From Suillus spraguei (lineage: Eukaryota > Basidiomycota > Agaricomycetes > Boletales > Suillaceae), in the NCBI GenBank assembly GCA_016800925.1, contig JABCPU010000336.1:1-64000 (forward strand): a stretch of DNA of 64,000 bases. The letters run 5' to 3'. The stretch's first letter is position 1, and every line of letters starts with the position of its first letter. The notes under the pieces are model-generated. The model made no database searches. It was not told the DNA's origin and saw nothing but the letters and a program-made list of their open reading frames with translations. Below are positions 23,104 through 33,875 of this stretch, piece by piece. The translations under genes were made by a program, and so were the position numbers.

Positions 23104-25250
23104 TTAGATGGGCAGGACGGCTAGTTCAGTGTCGTTAGACACTGGCTGGATAGCCATGGTCTGGTCGGAATCAACATGCTTAATAATCTTGTTGTGTCCA
23201 ACGATACCAACACTGCGGAGGAAAAGCGCCGCCATTAGCGCAGCTATAAGTGACCATCGATAATACGCTCTCAACACAAGCAAAATCGCAGTACTCACCC
23301 ATAAAGGCAAATGCAGCAGAGGTCCATTGCGCATCTTTATACCCTATGAGTTGTGCAGACATGGGCACGTTACTGCCGTTAGAATTTACAGTAACGCCGA
23401 GCTTGGCAGATTCCCTATCGACTACAGTGTTGAACACAATCGTGAATATAGTTAGACCGAATGCGGTGCCAATCCAATCAAAATCATGTCATTTCAGCAT
23501 AGGGCAGCGTTAGTTGTTTCGCGTGACTTGCCTGCGTCATAGTCTGGAATAGGGCTCCAGCAACGCTCTGTTCGTGGGGGAGCGAGGTTTTGGCGGTGAA
23601 ATTGTACCGGCAGAGTATACGAAGTCAGAGCCGAACACGACGAGAACCGTGGATGGGAAGCCGAAGGCCCAGTATGTCACGGACGGGTTGATTAGGGCAA
23701 ATAGCATGGCGGCCGCTGCTGTCAACAGTGTTCCGCTAACTGCCACAAGTCAGATTCATATGTTAATATTCTATACATAGACACTTGCCTACAAAGATAA
23801 TCAAGGGCAATCTGGAAACGACCATCGCCACATAAACAGCCAACTATGAACGTTTGAACATGGGAATGAATCGGACCATAGTTTTGACCGCCGTCAAGAA
23901 CAGATAGTCTTGATAATACAGCTAGAACGGAGTCAATTACACCGTTCCTCAGGAAACGTGAACATACCTGAGCCTAGAAGTTCCAGCTGATGAAAGTACT
24001 CCAATTTAAGAATGCAATGACAAGGATAACGGCCATCCGGCCCTTTGCCCGAGTCCAGAGCGAAACCTTCATGAGTGGCGGCGGTGTCTACATAGACGTC
24101 GCTCTTGATGAATTCTCATCAATAATTCATTCTAGCATCCACTCCCAAACCACGAATAGTGCAAGCATGATAACCCCAAGGAGAGTGATTATATCTGTCG
24201 ATGTTTTTGGCCAATGATTAATACGGTTTGGTGAAATTATTACATGGGGTCTTCCAACCATCTGAAGCGATTTCTCCTTGACCAAGAACAAATACAACCA
24301 AAACCAACCCAATTGTGACAAGCGACATGCCTATCCAGTCAACACGTTTGACAACCTCAGATGAGGGAACGTCAGCATCGAATGAAATCAGACCAGAAAC
24401 TCCGGTAAAAGCTGAGAATGCTGCAGCCAAATAAAATTGAGAGCGCCAATGCGTCCTGTGTGATAGTGAGATATACAACATGTATCAATAATTATGACGC
24501 ACGAGGTAAGTTGAGTCAGGACACCGCCAATGATCACACCAAATGCGCCGCCGACGGGGGCACCCGCTGCAAACGTAGCGAACGCTATTGAACGCGCTCT
24601 TGACGGAGGGAACGCATTTGCTAGGATACCGAGCTGAGAAAGTGAGTGGGTACATTTGCATGAAAAACATCTCAAAGGAGCTTACTGAGGATGGTATTGT
24701 AGCAGCACCTCCAATGCCTTGAAAGCCACGCAAGACGGCGAGGGTAAGACCATCTATGATTACCTTGTGACCAGACAAAACAGAAATGATCGGATGGGAG
24801 GCCAACCTTGTGCAAAGCCACAACCGAGAGAAAAGTCAACCTGACAAAGAGTACCAGCCATAAACGCCCTTTTTCGTCCATAAAGATCCGCCAATCTGCC
24901 AAAGAATAAGAGAAGACAGCCCTGACACGAGGTGAGTCGCCACGTTATGATAGACAAAGTAGAAGTAGCAACTCACAGAACTGAGAGAATAGGCAGATGT
25001 GAGCTCCTGAAGTTGGTCTTCCTCGATAGCTAGATCCTTCTGAGGGAAGCGAAATTGCAACAGAGGTGCTATTAGATATCTTTAAGAAAGATGTTACAAA
25101 TATGAGCGAGCGGAGGTATGATGGATACTTACATTAACAACCAACCATTGCGGCAGCACAAGTGATCACTATGAAAAGGGAGCGCAAATAACTGCGTTGA
25201 ATGACATTGCTCTTTGTCGTCTCAAAGTTATGAGTGGACGAATAAGTCCG
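23104..25250 (-). pseudogene. DHA2-type MFS transporter, copy D (decayed)
   Basis: The whole exon series of copy A is recognisable on the minus strand, down to the end NKIIKHVDSDQTMAIQPVS and the stop at 23104. Damage: no ATGTCC start is found where expected near 25250; a 4-base insertion before the first intron; a 5-base loss in the second exon (near 25035); TGG to TAG in the FWVQ exon (near 23965); and loss of one T in the stretch coding GTIFIAK (near 23600). Introns after LIIFV and MTQ again have GC donors. Copy D is closest to A and C. Confidence 0.88.
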
Positions 25251-25556
25251 TTGCTAGGAGTGGCTAGGTTTAGAAGTCAAAGAAGTAGTAAGGGAGACTT
25301 ACTCCTGACGTACTGTGCCTCGCGTGAGCCTGTTTCTGAGGGATAATTATGTCAACAGGAACGCACGTCTGGATGATTCTGCTCTTGCGTGTGATGAAGA
25401 CTGAACGTTCAAAGTTGACGCGTTGACGTTGAGGTCACAGAATCAAAGCCGACAAAATTGGCGTGAGAATTGACATGTTGATAGGCTAACTCAACTGCAG
25501 TATGCACATGCACTATGAGCATTCTGACTTGCAGCGCCGTGGCCCTCGTAGTCTGC

Positions 25557-26880
25557 AACATTTTTACGACGGCTGTTATTACTGTAATTATATATACCAG
25601 TTCTGTCTCTATCTTTTTCCCAACTACTGAGAGGGACATATACATCAACAGATCCATTGGCTCGTATCTACCTATTCGCTCAGTTCAGTGCCTCATTCAT
25701 CTTTCTGTGTCCCGGTTTACTTCCCACTCAGGGCTGCTTCTCTTGTTCTTTGGCAGATTGGCGGATATCTATAAGGCATTCATGATCGGTACTCTCTGCC
25801 AAGCCGCATTTTCTCTTGGTGGTGGCATTGCACACCTAGTATCTGTCGGTCAGTTCCTTCCGTTCACAAGTAGTATTACACTCATCATTTTGCGTGCCTT
25901 CCAATGCATTGGTGCTGCTGTCGCAACACGGTCTGCAGTGAGTATTTTGTACATTTTGAATTGAAATTCTCATACGGTTTGTTAGCTCGGCATTCTGGCG
26001 CACGCATTTCCTCCGTCTAGAATAGCTTCCGCAACATTTGGAGCGGATTCCCCTGTCAGCAGCGGATTGGACATGATCACTGGTGGTGTCCTCACAAATA
26101 TCATCGTACGTCATAAGCTATTCATGCGAAACGCTGAATTTTTGATGTCCTCACAAAGGAGGCATTGGTGCTCCTCATTCTACTCGGTTGTAGCAACGTA
26201 TGCTATCACGGGTATTTCTGGTATGGATTTCATTCGACCCAGATGTTACTTTCACGGAAGCTGTCGACTGGATTGGTGCTTCCGTCGTCACCGTTGGTTT
26301 GGTTCTCATCGTATTTGCACTCGGTCAGGGAGGAGGTGCTTTTCAAGGCTGGAAAACACTTCTTCTGTATCACGTATTGCTAAATCACATGATGATTTCC
26401 GGACATTATTGCCCATATCATCGTTATGGTTTCACTATTCCTGCTTTGGGAGCGATACTTAGAACAAGTTATAGATACATCAAGAGCACCGTCCCCATGG
26501 ACATCACCGCCATTGATAAAGCTCTCGCTTCGGACCCGAGCAAAGGGCTGGATGGCTATTATTGTCGTCATTACATTCCTAAATGTACTTTCATTAGCTT
26601 CAGCTTCTGTGTTCAGGTACATCCATGTTCCGCCGCCCGGAGGAACGAGGACGCTGACTACACTCCGTTCAAGTTGTACTATTAGAACTACGTTTCACTC
26701 GCCTATGCAAAGTATGTCCCGATCCATTCCAATGTTCATTGTCGGTTGGTTGTGCAACGTCTTCGCTGCGATATTTGTTTGCAAATTGCCTTTGATTATC
26801 TTTGCAGGTACGGCTCCGTGCGAGTACTTAATATTATGACACGTGAAGTTGACTTGCACTTTTAAAAATATCCAGCAATG
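25557..26880 (+). pseudogene. DHA2-type MFS transporter, copy E (truncated, B-type)
   Basis: Starts inside what is intron 1 of copy B (TTACGACGGCTGTTATTA), so exon 1 is missing. The following exons are recognisable (SSVSIFFPTTERDI, GRLADIYKAFMIGTLCQ, VDWIGASVVTVGLVLIVFALGQG) but broken by several indels, including loss of GRKR in motif A. It runs to the intron after LPLIIFA (GT donor, as in B), then jumps near 26870 straight to sequence matching the 3' flank of copy B. The last three exons are therefore deleted. Pheromone gene 2 follows 1 kb downstream. Confidence 0.85.
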
Positions 26881-27779
26881 GACACATGGTGGCATGCTGT
26901 CACGATCCCATCCCTCCACCCTCTACTCAATCGTACCCTCGTTCCTGGATCACAGTTCAACATTGGAGTAATTGTCTTCTACCGCGAACACTCTATACTG
27001 CTTACACTCCTTTCTAGCTTTTTTTGTCCTTACCCATCGTACTAGTGTTATCGCTGTTTCTCTTGATCTTGCATGGCATATATGTTTTCAAACACATTTT
27101 GTGAGAGATTCTACCCCTGCACACTCTCGACTGATCCATTTTGGGGGATAGAAGGTGTACTATAATAGCTTTGGGAAGTCCAATGCCAACCGAGCGTGCA
27201 CTCAAGACGGCAATCAAGCATGCCATGAGCCTATCTATAGCCTGGCAATGACCCGCGACTCAGTACTCGAGTTTCCGACTGTGACATTAGCGTAGCCTGG
27301 TGGTACGTCATGATCTTATGTGACTGACTCACCATGGATAACATTTCCTGACTCCCGAGGTGACTCAGGTTCGCTGGGATCATATTCATTTCGGTCGGAG
27401 CACAGATGCCGCAGAATTTCATGCCTCTGGTCGAGAGTACGGTCGACCAATATCGGCGAACAATAAACTTCAGGTCGGTATCGCAAGTTAAAAGGTACGT
27501 GAAATAAAATTCATGGAGGTTGACCTTTACAATGAACACTACAGTTGCCTAATTTGGATGACCTTATTGTCAAGTCTCTCCCCTCCATCAGAATCGTCAC
27601 ACGATATAGTAATATCTCATATACATTCGCTATCGCCTTCCAGCCTATTGTTTACGTCAATCGAATCTTCAATGCAGCGGCGGACGCATGGTGAGTCTCA
27701 GTCGGATAGTGACAATTAGGACGGAACATTCGGGATTTCGCAAAGTTCTCTCAATGGTGACATTCTTACAGCAGAAAAG
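26881..27779. other. Spacer upstream of pheromone gene 2
   Basis: Matches 11850-12935 after MFS copy B, including one copy of the 120-bp unit and the CAATATCGGCGAACAATAAA string. No gene is supported. Confidence 0.6.
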
Positions 27780-27787
27780 TATATAAG
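27780..27787 (+). promoter_or_regulatory. TATA box of pheromone gene 2
   Basis: TATATAAGTGCCTC, 106 bp before the start codon, is identical to the box before pheromone gene 1. The upstream GACAATTAGGACGGAACA and GCAAAGTTCTCTCAATG strings are conserved as well. Confidence 0.7.
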
Positions 27788-27892
27788 TGCCTCAAAAATG
27801 CGATGTCCATCAGCTCAAGCAACCGTTCACCAGCAGTTCCTTCGACTACTCGTAAAAGCCACACTCTCGTCTTCTCCATAACCCAAAGAACA

Positions 27893-28027
27893 ATGGACTC
27901 ATTCTCAAACATCCTTGCCATTCTGTCCGCCTCAAAGGCCGACAATGAGAGCAGCCCTTCATCCTCGACACCAGTTGAGGAGGAGTCACAGTCGGGTACC
28001 GGGGGTTGTTACTGCATCATTGCATGA
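27893..28027 (+). CDS. Lipopeptide mating pheromone precursor 2
   Basis: Single-exon frame of 44 residues, MDSFSNILAILSASKADNES at the start and PVEEESQSGTGGCYCIIA at the end, stop TGA 28025-28027. It has the same MDSF start, acidic pro-region and CIIA CaaX box as gene 1. Within the expected mature peptide, SQSSSGGCYC of gene 1 becomes SQSGTGGCYC, while the pro-region is more diverged; two codons are lost. Frame, CaaX box, TATA box and a 3' UTR intron (gtaagt near 28061, ttgcag near 28120) are kept although the neighbouring transporter copy E is wrecked, which suggests selection on the pheromone. An upstream in-frame extension to 27803 lies in the 5' UTR and is not used in gene 1. Confidence 0.88.
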   Translation: MDSFSNILAILSASKADNESSPSSSTPVEEESQSGTGGCYCIIA

Positions 28028-28244
28028 ACACCGCGCACACCGCCTCGTTCATATACACACGTAAGTGCAGACTATCACTTAATTGACGAAACAATGGCTT
28101 ACCATCATTGATTGCAGCTCCAGACACTGCCCCTCAGTGATAACTAGGACAGCGCCACAGCCTCTGTAGCGTTTAAGCTACGGCAAGGTTCAAATAATGA
28201 GCGATACCACATCACTTTACTTATGACCACACATTTCGTTCAGC

Positions 28245-28360
28245 GCGTTTCGACCTTCGTTCACCATTTTTCAATCTTCGTTTACCATTATTCGACCTTC
28301 ATTCACCGGTTTTGATATTTTTTCACCGTTTTCAATTTTCGTTCACCTTTTTTGCTGTGT
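28245..28360. repeat. Short tandem repeat, about 22-bp unit
   Basis: Imperfect copies of TTCGACCTTCGTTCACCATTTT recur four to five times. The matching place after pheromone gene 1 (13425-13475) has only two, so the array expanded after duplication. Confidence 0.7.
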
Positions 28361-28739
28361 TATTTCGTCAGGTTCTTCGGATCTAGTCTTGTGTACAGGT
28401 ATATATAGGAGATACTTTTGAGACTGTCGGATATTCTGGGGAACGCACATATATAATTTATGTGCGCGCGCCTGGAGAAAATAAATAACATTTACCTATT
28501 ATGACCCACTACTCACAGTAAGACAACGCCTTGTTCAGGTACATGCGGCGCACTAGTCACGAACAAGCGAACGGTACAAGTTGACCGAACTCTTATGTGA
28601 TGAACAGAATCTTCAGATTATCATCGTCAGCCTACCTTAGAAATATGATCCGGCAATGCAAATATGACCGGACCAACATTCAGCGCAACGAAGTGATCTC
28701 GGCAAACGATTAAATTAGGCTTTACTATCCGACATCAGT

Positions 28740-28985
28740 AAAAATACTCTCGACTACATAGTGCTATATAGCCGATATAGCGCCTGTAGCCCAATGTGTC
28801 AAGTACCCACTATATGTAGCTACATAGTCACACAGTCAGCTATATAGCGCTACGGCAACTCCTGTAGCATCTTGTAGCATCTCGTAGCAACCAGCTACAG
28901 GTGCTACAGACTGCTACGAGCTGCTACAGGTACTATATAGAGCTATATAGAGCAACAGGAGTTGCGATAGTAATTGTGTATTTGA
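28740..28985. repeat. CTATATAGC / TGTAGC-rich repeat cluster
   Basis: Dense motifs CTATATAGC, GCTATATAGAG, CTGTAGC and GCTACAGG occur on both strands and can pair locally. A second cluster of the same kind lies at 29757-29965. No coding role. Confidence 0.7.
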
Positions 28986-29483
28986 GCTACCAGTAGCTAC
29001 ACACCACTACTATAGTTCAGAATTCATACTGAGCACACTGGAACCACAAATCAATGAAATCAAGTATATTCAATGAGCTATAGTAACACCCAGACACGCA
29101 TACAACACTTGTAAGATCCAAAAGCATCAAGCATCACCAATTTCTACACCTTCACAGCCCCCCCTCGCACTGCTCGAGTCTCAACTTCATACTCTCTGAC
29201 AAACATGAAGGTCCAAGAGACGGACCACAAAGAGGGACCAACGAAGGCCAGGAAGGAGGGATCACCAAGGAGCCAGGGTGGAGGGACCACCAAGGAGCCA
29301 GGAAAGAGGGAGCCGGGGAAGAGGGACCACCAAGCCAGGGAGGAGCAAGCCAAGGACTTCGGCGAGAAATTTTCAAATCCTTAGCTCCCACGGTTTGTAT
29401 ACAACTTAGTAAGCATTTTGAGCAGCTATATATTACATAATATTGCAATTTCATTGCAAACCAGTATCATGAAAGTTGCGGCA
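28986..29483. other. Spacer with a purine-rich imperfect repeat
   Basis: No gene is supported. At 29225-29345 a G/A-rich imperfect repeat (GAGGGACCACCAAGGAGCCAG and variants) gives proline/serine-rich open frames on the minus strand that look like repeat artefacts. Confidence 0.5.
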
Positions 29484-29756
29484 CATCAGGAAATTCACAC
29501 ATTCCTTAACATGCTTAATCAGCTTAACTCACTTATCTCAAAACTTGTTTGCTCTCTCTCACATCATTCACCTGGCATATCTTATATTTTTTGAGTGCGA
29601 AATACAATAAAACATGTATATTAATATATCTCAACTTTTTTTTTCTGAATTCATTCACATTGAAATTTTGGACAAGTAGATTCAATTTCACCAAGGCAGT
29701 TAAGTGTAAATAAGTCCGCATAAGGGCACGTCAAGGAATGTGTGAATTTCCTGATG
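29484..29756. mobile_element. 273-bp MITE with 24-bp perfect terminal inverted repeats
   Basis: The left end at 29484-29507 begins CATCAGGAAATTCACACATT and the right end at 29733-29756 is its exact complement over 24 bases. There is no coding capacity. The first 20 bases are identical to the left end of the Harbinger-like element at 42198-42217, so that family probably moved it. No clear target duplication was identified. Confidence 0.85.
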
Positions 29757-29965
29757 TAGCTGCCTGCAGCGGCTTTAGGCTATATAGCGCTATGTAGTTC
29801 TATGTAGCCCTTAGGGTGGCTACATAGCGCTATGTAGCCCTTAGGGTGGCTATATAGCTCGATGTAGTCCAAATGGGGCCTATAAGTACCTACATAGCGC
29901 TACGGTGCCTATATAGTGCTATATAGCTGTCACCAGGGCTACGACAATATAGCCTTTTTCCTGAT
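29757..29965. repeat. TATAGCGCTATGTAG repeat cluster
   Basis: Units such as GCTACATAGCGCTATGTAGC and CCCTTAGGGTGGCTA are repeated several times. It is related to the cluster at 28740-28985; the MITE lies beside it. Confidence 0.75.
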
Positions 29966-30682
29966 GGAGTTCCTCCTGGAGTGAGCATTGGAACTGTTAT
30001 TATGTTTAAATGCGAAAAACCATTTTATTCACAGTGGTATGACATGACATCAACGATCCTCGGTGTTGAGAGTATCATACTATACTTCGTGTAGAAGTGA
30101 GAAGTACCTGTACCTGTCAACACGGGAAATTGAGAATGTGATCGTGTTTCCTAATGTCGAAGGAAGGACCACATTACAATAAAAATTACGACGAATTGCA
30201 GTAACTGGGCGTAGTGTTTTCCGCATGGGTAGCTTGAATTTGTGATTTAGTTTGGAAATTGGGACTCATAATCTCTTTAAGCTAAGACATGAACATGCTC
30301 AGTGTTTCAAGACAACGACCGTACAAATGCAATACCTAAGACACAAACACGCCAGGAAAATTATCATAAGAGACGGCAGGATGACGACGAACTAGAAACC
30401 AGACTGAGTACTGAAGTATAAAGGTATAGGTAGAGAGCGAACAGACACATAATAAACGGAAAAATGAAATTCTACTATGCGATGACGAACAATGATGACA
30501 ATAATCTGACACGTTGCAGCTAGCAGCAAGGACCTGCAATGAAAGTTACATGCAGAACAAAATAAGACCACTAGACAACAATGACAACAATACTGATGGC
30601 GGCATGGTAGTGTGTAAGTCGGGGAAAATCATGAGCCCAGTGCTCCATGTATGTAAATAAGACTTACAGATGGTGTCATGAA
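29966..30682. other. Spacer without supported gene
   Basis: AT-rich sequence with only short unsupported frames. It must hold the 3' end of the coiled-coil gene to its right. Confidence 0.45.
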
Positions 30683-31583
30683 TTAAGAACACAGCCAGCG
30701 ACGAAATTTGGACTTCCTAGCGTCCATATTGTCTGTTGGTTGGATTCCAAAATCATCGTTATAGAAGATGATCAACTGAAATATGTCTTTTGTCGTATAC
30801 CCATCGGTGACAGGATTCCAAAAGGGGGGGCAAGTTCCTACTTCAGCAACCTGGATGGCGGTAACGGGGGGGATGAGATGAAGCTGTTCCTGTCGGGACG
30901 CTTGTATCGCTAGATCACGACCATGTCCACTTGTCTTGAAATACTTTAAGATCAAGAAAAAGAAATATTAACTGAGCGACTCACAATTTTCTGAAGTGGA
31001 GTGAATTCCTCTCCATCTCGGGGTACCATGTCGTTTCGCTTCGTCAGTCGAATGTTGGCGATCATGGCCTGATTCCTTTGCAGTATCACCTGTTGTTGTT
31101 GCACTGTCACCTGGATTTGTTGTAGCATTACACGATTGTCGTCCACGGTCCTTCGGATCTCATCCAAGGCAACTAGGATGTCGCCAACCCCAATAGCTCT
31201 AGTCGCGTCTAGGATTGGAATTAATGAATAGTGTATTACCGACAAGACAGGGTGATAATTGACTCACGAATCGCGCGCAGTATGTGCGCACGGTTTTTTG
31301 CACCTTCCAAATGAGCATGAGTGAGTTCCGGAACTATACCTAGATTGAAAGAGGTGCAAATATTCCAAGTCACCACACGAGCTCGTACTAAAGTCTTGAA
31401 CTCACGCCTGAGAGATTCGAGTTCATGTACTGTCCTCTCTGCACTGTATGCAGCGTTCTCGTCAAGAGGATCTCCAACAGCCTTGCCTTCATTGATCTTA
31501 TGGTTTGCTAAAGTGGGAATCTGGGAGAGCTCCGGGAACGTGTCTGCTAGAGAGGGGACAGCAACGAGATATGTTGCAGTCAT
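30683..31583 (-). CDS. Conserved coiled-coil hypothetical protein (Agaricomycete family)
   Basis: Four exons read leftward from ATG 31583 (MTATYLVAVPSLADTFPELS) to the stop at 30683. Introns fit GT-AG: after ELESLRR, after AHILRAI, and after FTPLQKI. Roughly residues 40-60 are acidic (DENAAYSAERTVHELESL). The middle is a Gln-rich coiled coil (MLQQIQVTVQQQQVILQ). The last exon has FWNPVTDGY, the hydrophobic LIIFYNDDFGI and the basic end KFRRWLCS. About 235 residues, no membrane segment or signal peptide. I recognise the FTPLQKIV...GHGRDLA...FYNDDFGI pattern from uncharacterised, often multicopy proteins in mushroom genomes, but no function is known to me. All exons are in phase and it looks intact. 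Confidence 0.7.
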
Positions 31584-33875
31584 TTCAGATGAACGGCTTG
31601 AAGAGGCGTGCGATCAAATCTGAAGAATGTGAAGTCAAAGAACAAAGTATACAGTAATTGAATCCTGACGGAGTTCGAAACCTTGCAGAGAAGGTGGTTC
31701 AAGTTGATGATCCAGATGGTGAATCAATGTTCAACTCCGAGCCATGTTTCAGGCCCCAGCCTCCAGGGAGGCCTTCCGTATTTAACTGGCTAGATCTACG
31801 TGCAGTCATTATTATTCATAAATCAATCAATTGCGATAGCAAGTTCGACAGCAAGATTCATGATCTATCATAACGAGTGAGTGAGTTGCTGTGACATTTA
31901 CAATCGATGCCGTTACCGTTTCTTCTTCTTGCCATTACTTCCGCCGGCTCCCCGGCACCAGTAGTACACTGAAACGGGAGTGTTCTCTTCAATTGTCGAC
32001 GCATTTGCAAGTGCAGGCCCCCGAGGATGGCACTGCAGCATAAATTCAAGGTACGAACGGACACAACATAATGCTGGAGTAGGACTTTTACATACATTTG
32101 CAGGATACCTGACACCGCGAAGCTGGCAGACACTGCTACGCTAATGCATAGGTTCAAGCGCGATGTGATCATCGTCGCCACCTGCCATTGCACTCAGGTT
32201 GATATACATCTGTACTCTCTGAGCATCGGGCATGACAGTTCCTTGATAAATATTCGTCAAGTCCGATTATGTCGGCGGCATGATACCAGAGAAGTAACCA
32301 AAAGTTGCTCAGTCAAGTACTCATTTTGATCAGCCTTCTTCCCGTATCCCTCTATAACAGCTCACTTTGATAATTTGTTCAAGATATTCAGCTGTTATCT
32401 CTTACACTGCAAACCGTGACGAATCAGACGCCGATCCACTGGCACGAATATGCTTAACCCTCAATATGCACATCTCCTCTCCTTCGTTTCGTCTGCCGCA
32501 CTGTAACACATCCACCGGTGTCAGTGTAGGACCTTAAGCCTCAGTCTCAGGTCCAATGTAAAAATGGGTTTTCGTATTTTCACGCCACTGGCCTGTAGTC
32601 AGGGCTCATTCAAGGTCCTGTCCATCACACTTGCACTCCTTCTTAACTTGAACTCGCCACTCTTCGTTCAACATCTCGAAGTCAGACCTAGTGGTGTGTT
32701 TAAATTATGATATCGAGGAAGACGGGTTTCAAGGTCTACTCATCCAAGTCACTGCGAAGACAAGCTGGTTCAGTTTTCATCGGCAGGTATTCCTGACTAG
32801 TCTGCTATGGACCTTGAACTGCCTGAATTTGCAGATGACGATCCGTAGTGTGTGGATGGCTAGTAGAGACGCTGCAAGCCTCGCTGCGAGACTCGAGGTG
32901 AATTATTCGCTATAGACGGTTTTCTGGTGTACTTTTGCTGACGTAGCAGCACAGTGGAGAGTATACGAGAATCCTGTTTGATCACGGTATTAATTCACAG
33001 GTCAAGGGTGAGGCTTGTGTTAATGGAATGTCGGACATCAGGACGTCAGAGACGTTATAGCTGAAGGAACGGGTCTGACGTGGTTTCAATCATACCTTGA
33101 CGTCACCTGTATGGAACAATACCCTTCGTACTGCTATCGTATGCTGACATGCAGCAGTGAGACAACTCGCCATGATTAGTATATGATAATCTTTGTTGAT
33201 TACGCGGCCTTCTCACCGATAGGCTACATACCATCAACATCGCATTACAATTCACGGAACAAAGATTAGATTTGAACACATCTGAGCTGAAGATACCGAG
33301 CCCATATCACGCGCCACACGATATAATTATAAAATACTGATCATGCCCTCTTCTGCTGAGGTTACATGAGGTGAGTCTAAGTCGTATGGCAACCTCACGA
33401 TTTGGATGAAAGAAGCCATACTAGAATTTAAACACTCGAAGCCTCAAGTTCCCGATGCCGTGCGCAGGTTCAAGCTCTTCTTCTGTTTCGCACAATCGCT
33501 ACGATTGCAGGTCAAGCTAGGAACTCAGCCTATCTACGTAACTCTCCTTACCTGATATGATATGACGGTGTTGGCCGAAGATTGTGGTCAGCAGTGATCT
33601 TTGCACGCTCGCCACCTCTCACACCTCCTGATTTATACGTCCACAGCATCACTGGGCCTCAAAAAGTCTGCCACCAGCTCCCATAAAAGCTGGTACTCCC
33701 CTTTAAGGTTTAGTCCTTACCTTAAATTAAAGTCCGCATCAACTTAAGCTTCATCTTTGCACCTATCTTACCGGCGCCAGATAAGGTCAGATGCATTATT
33801 TATATTCAACTTGTAGTCCCAATCTGTCGCTGGTTTTAAGTGTCCTCGCCAGTGATATTGGAAGTGCCAGTTATA
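31584..33875. other. Long spacer without supported gene
   Basis: Frames such as 31858-32193 (-) and 32691-32915 (+) are short and match no family I know. Possible splice-like signals occur, but no exon chain could be built. The right end contains the permease promoter. Confidence 0.45.

Noticed and set aside
13000..28500. A STE3-type pheromone receptor near the pheromone genes
   Set aside because: Looked for seven-helix receptor exons. The only multi-pass genes are the MFS copies and the DUF6533 protein, which match other families.
28740..28985. CRISPR-like array
   Set aside because: Repeats are short, irregular and without uniform spacers, and the genome is eukaryotic.
29144..29454. Pro/Trp/Ser-rich minus-strand protein
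   Set aside because: Product of a purine-rich imperfect repeat; no start context or family match.
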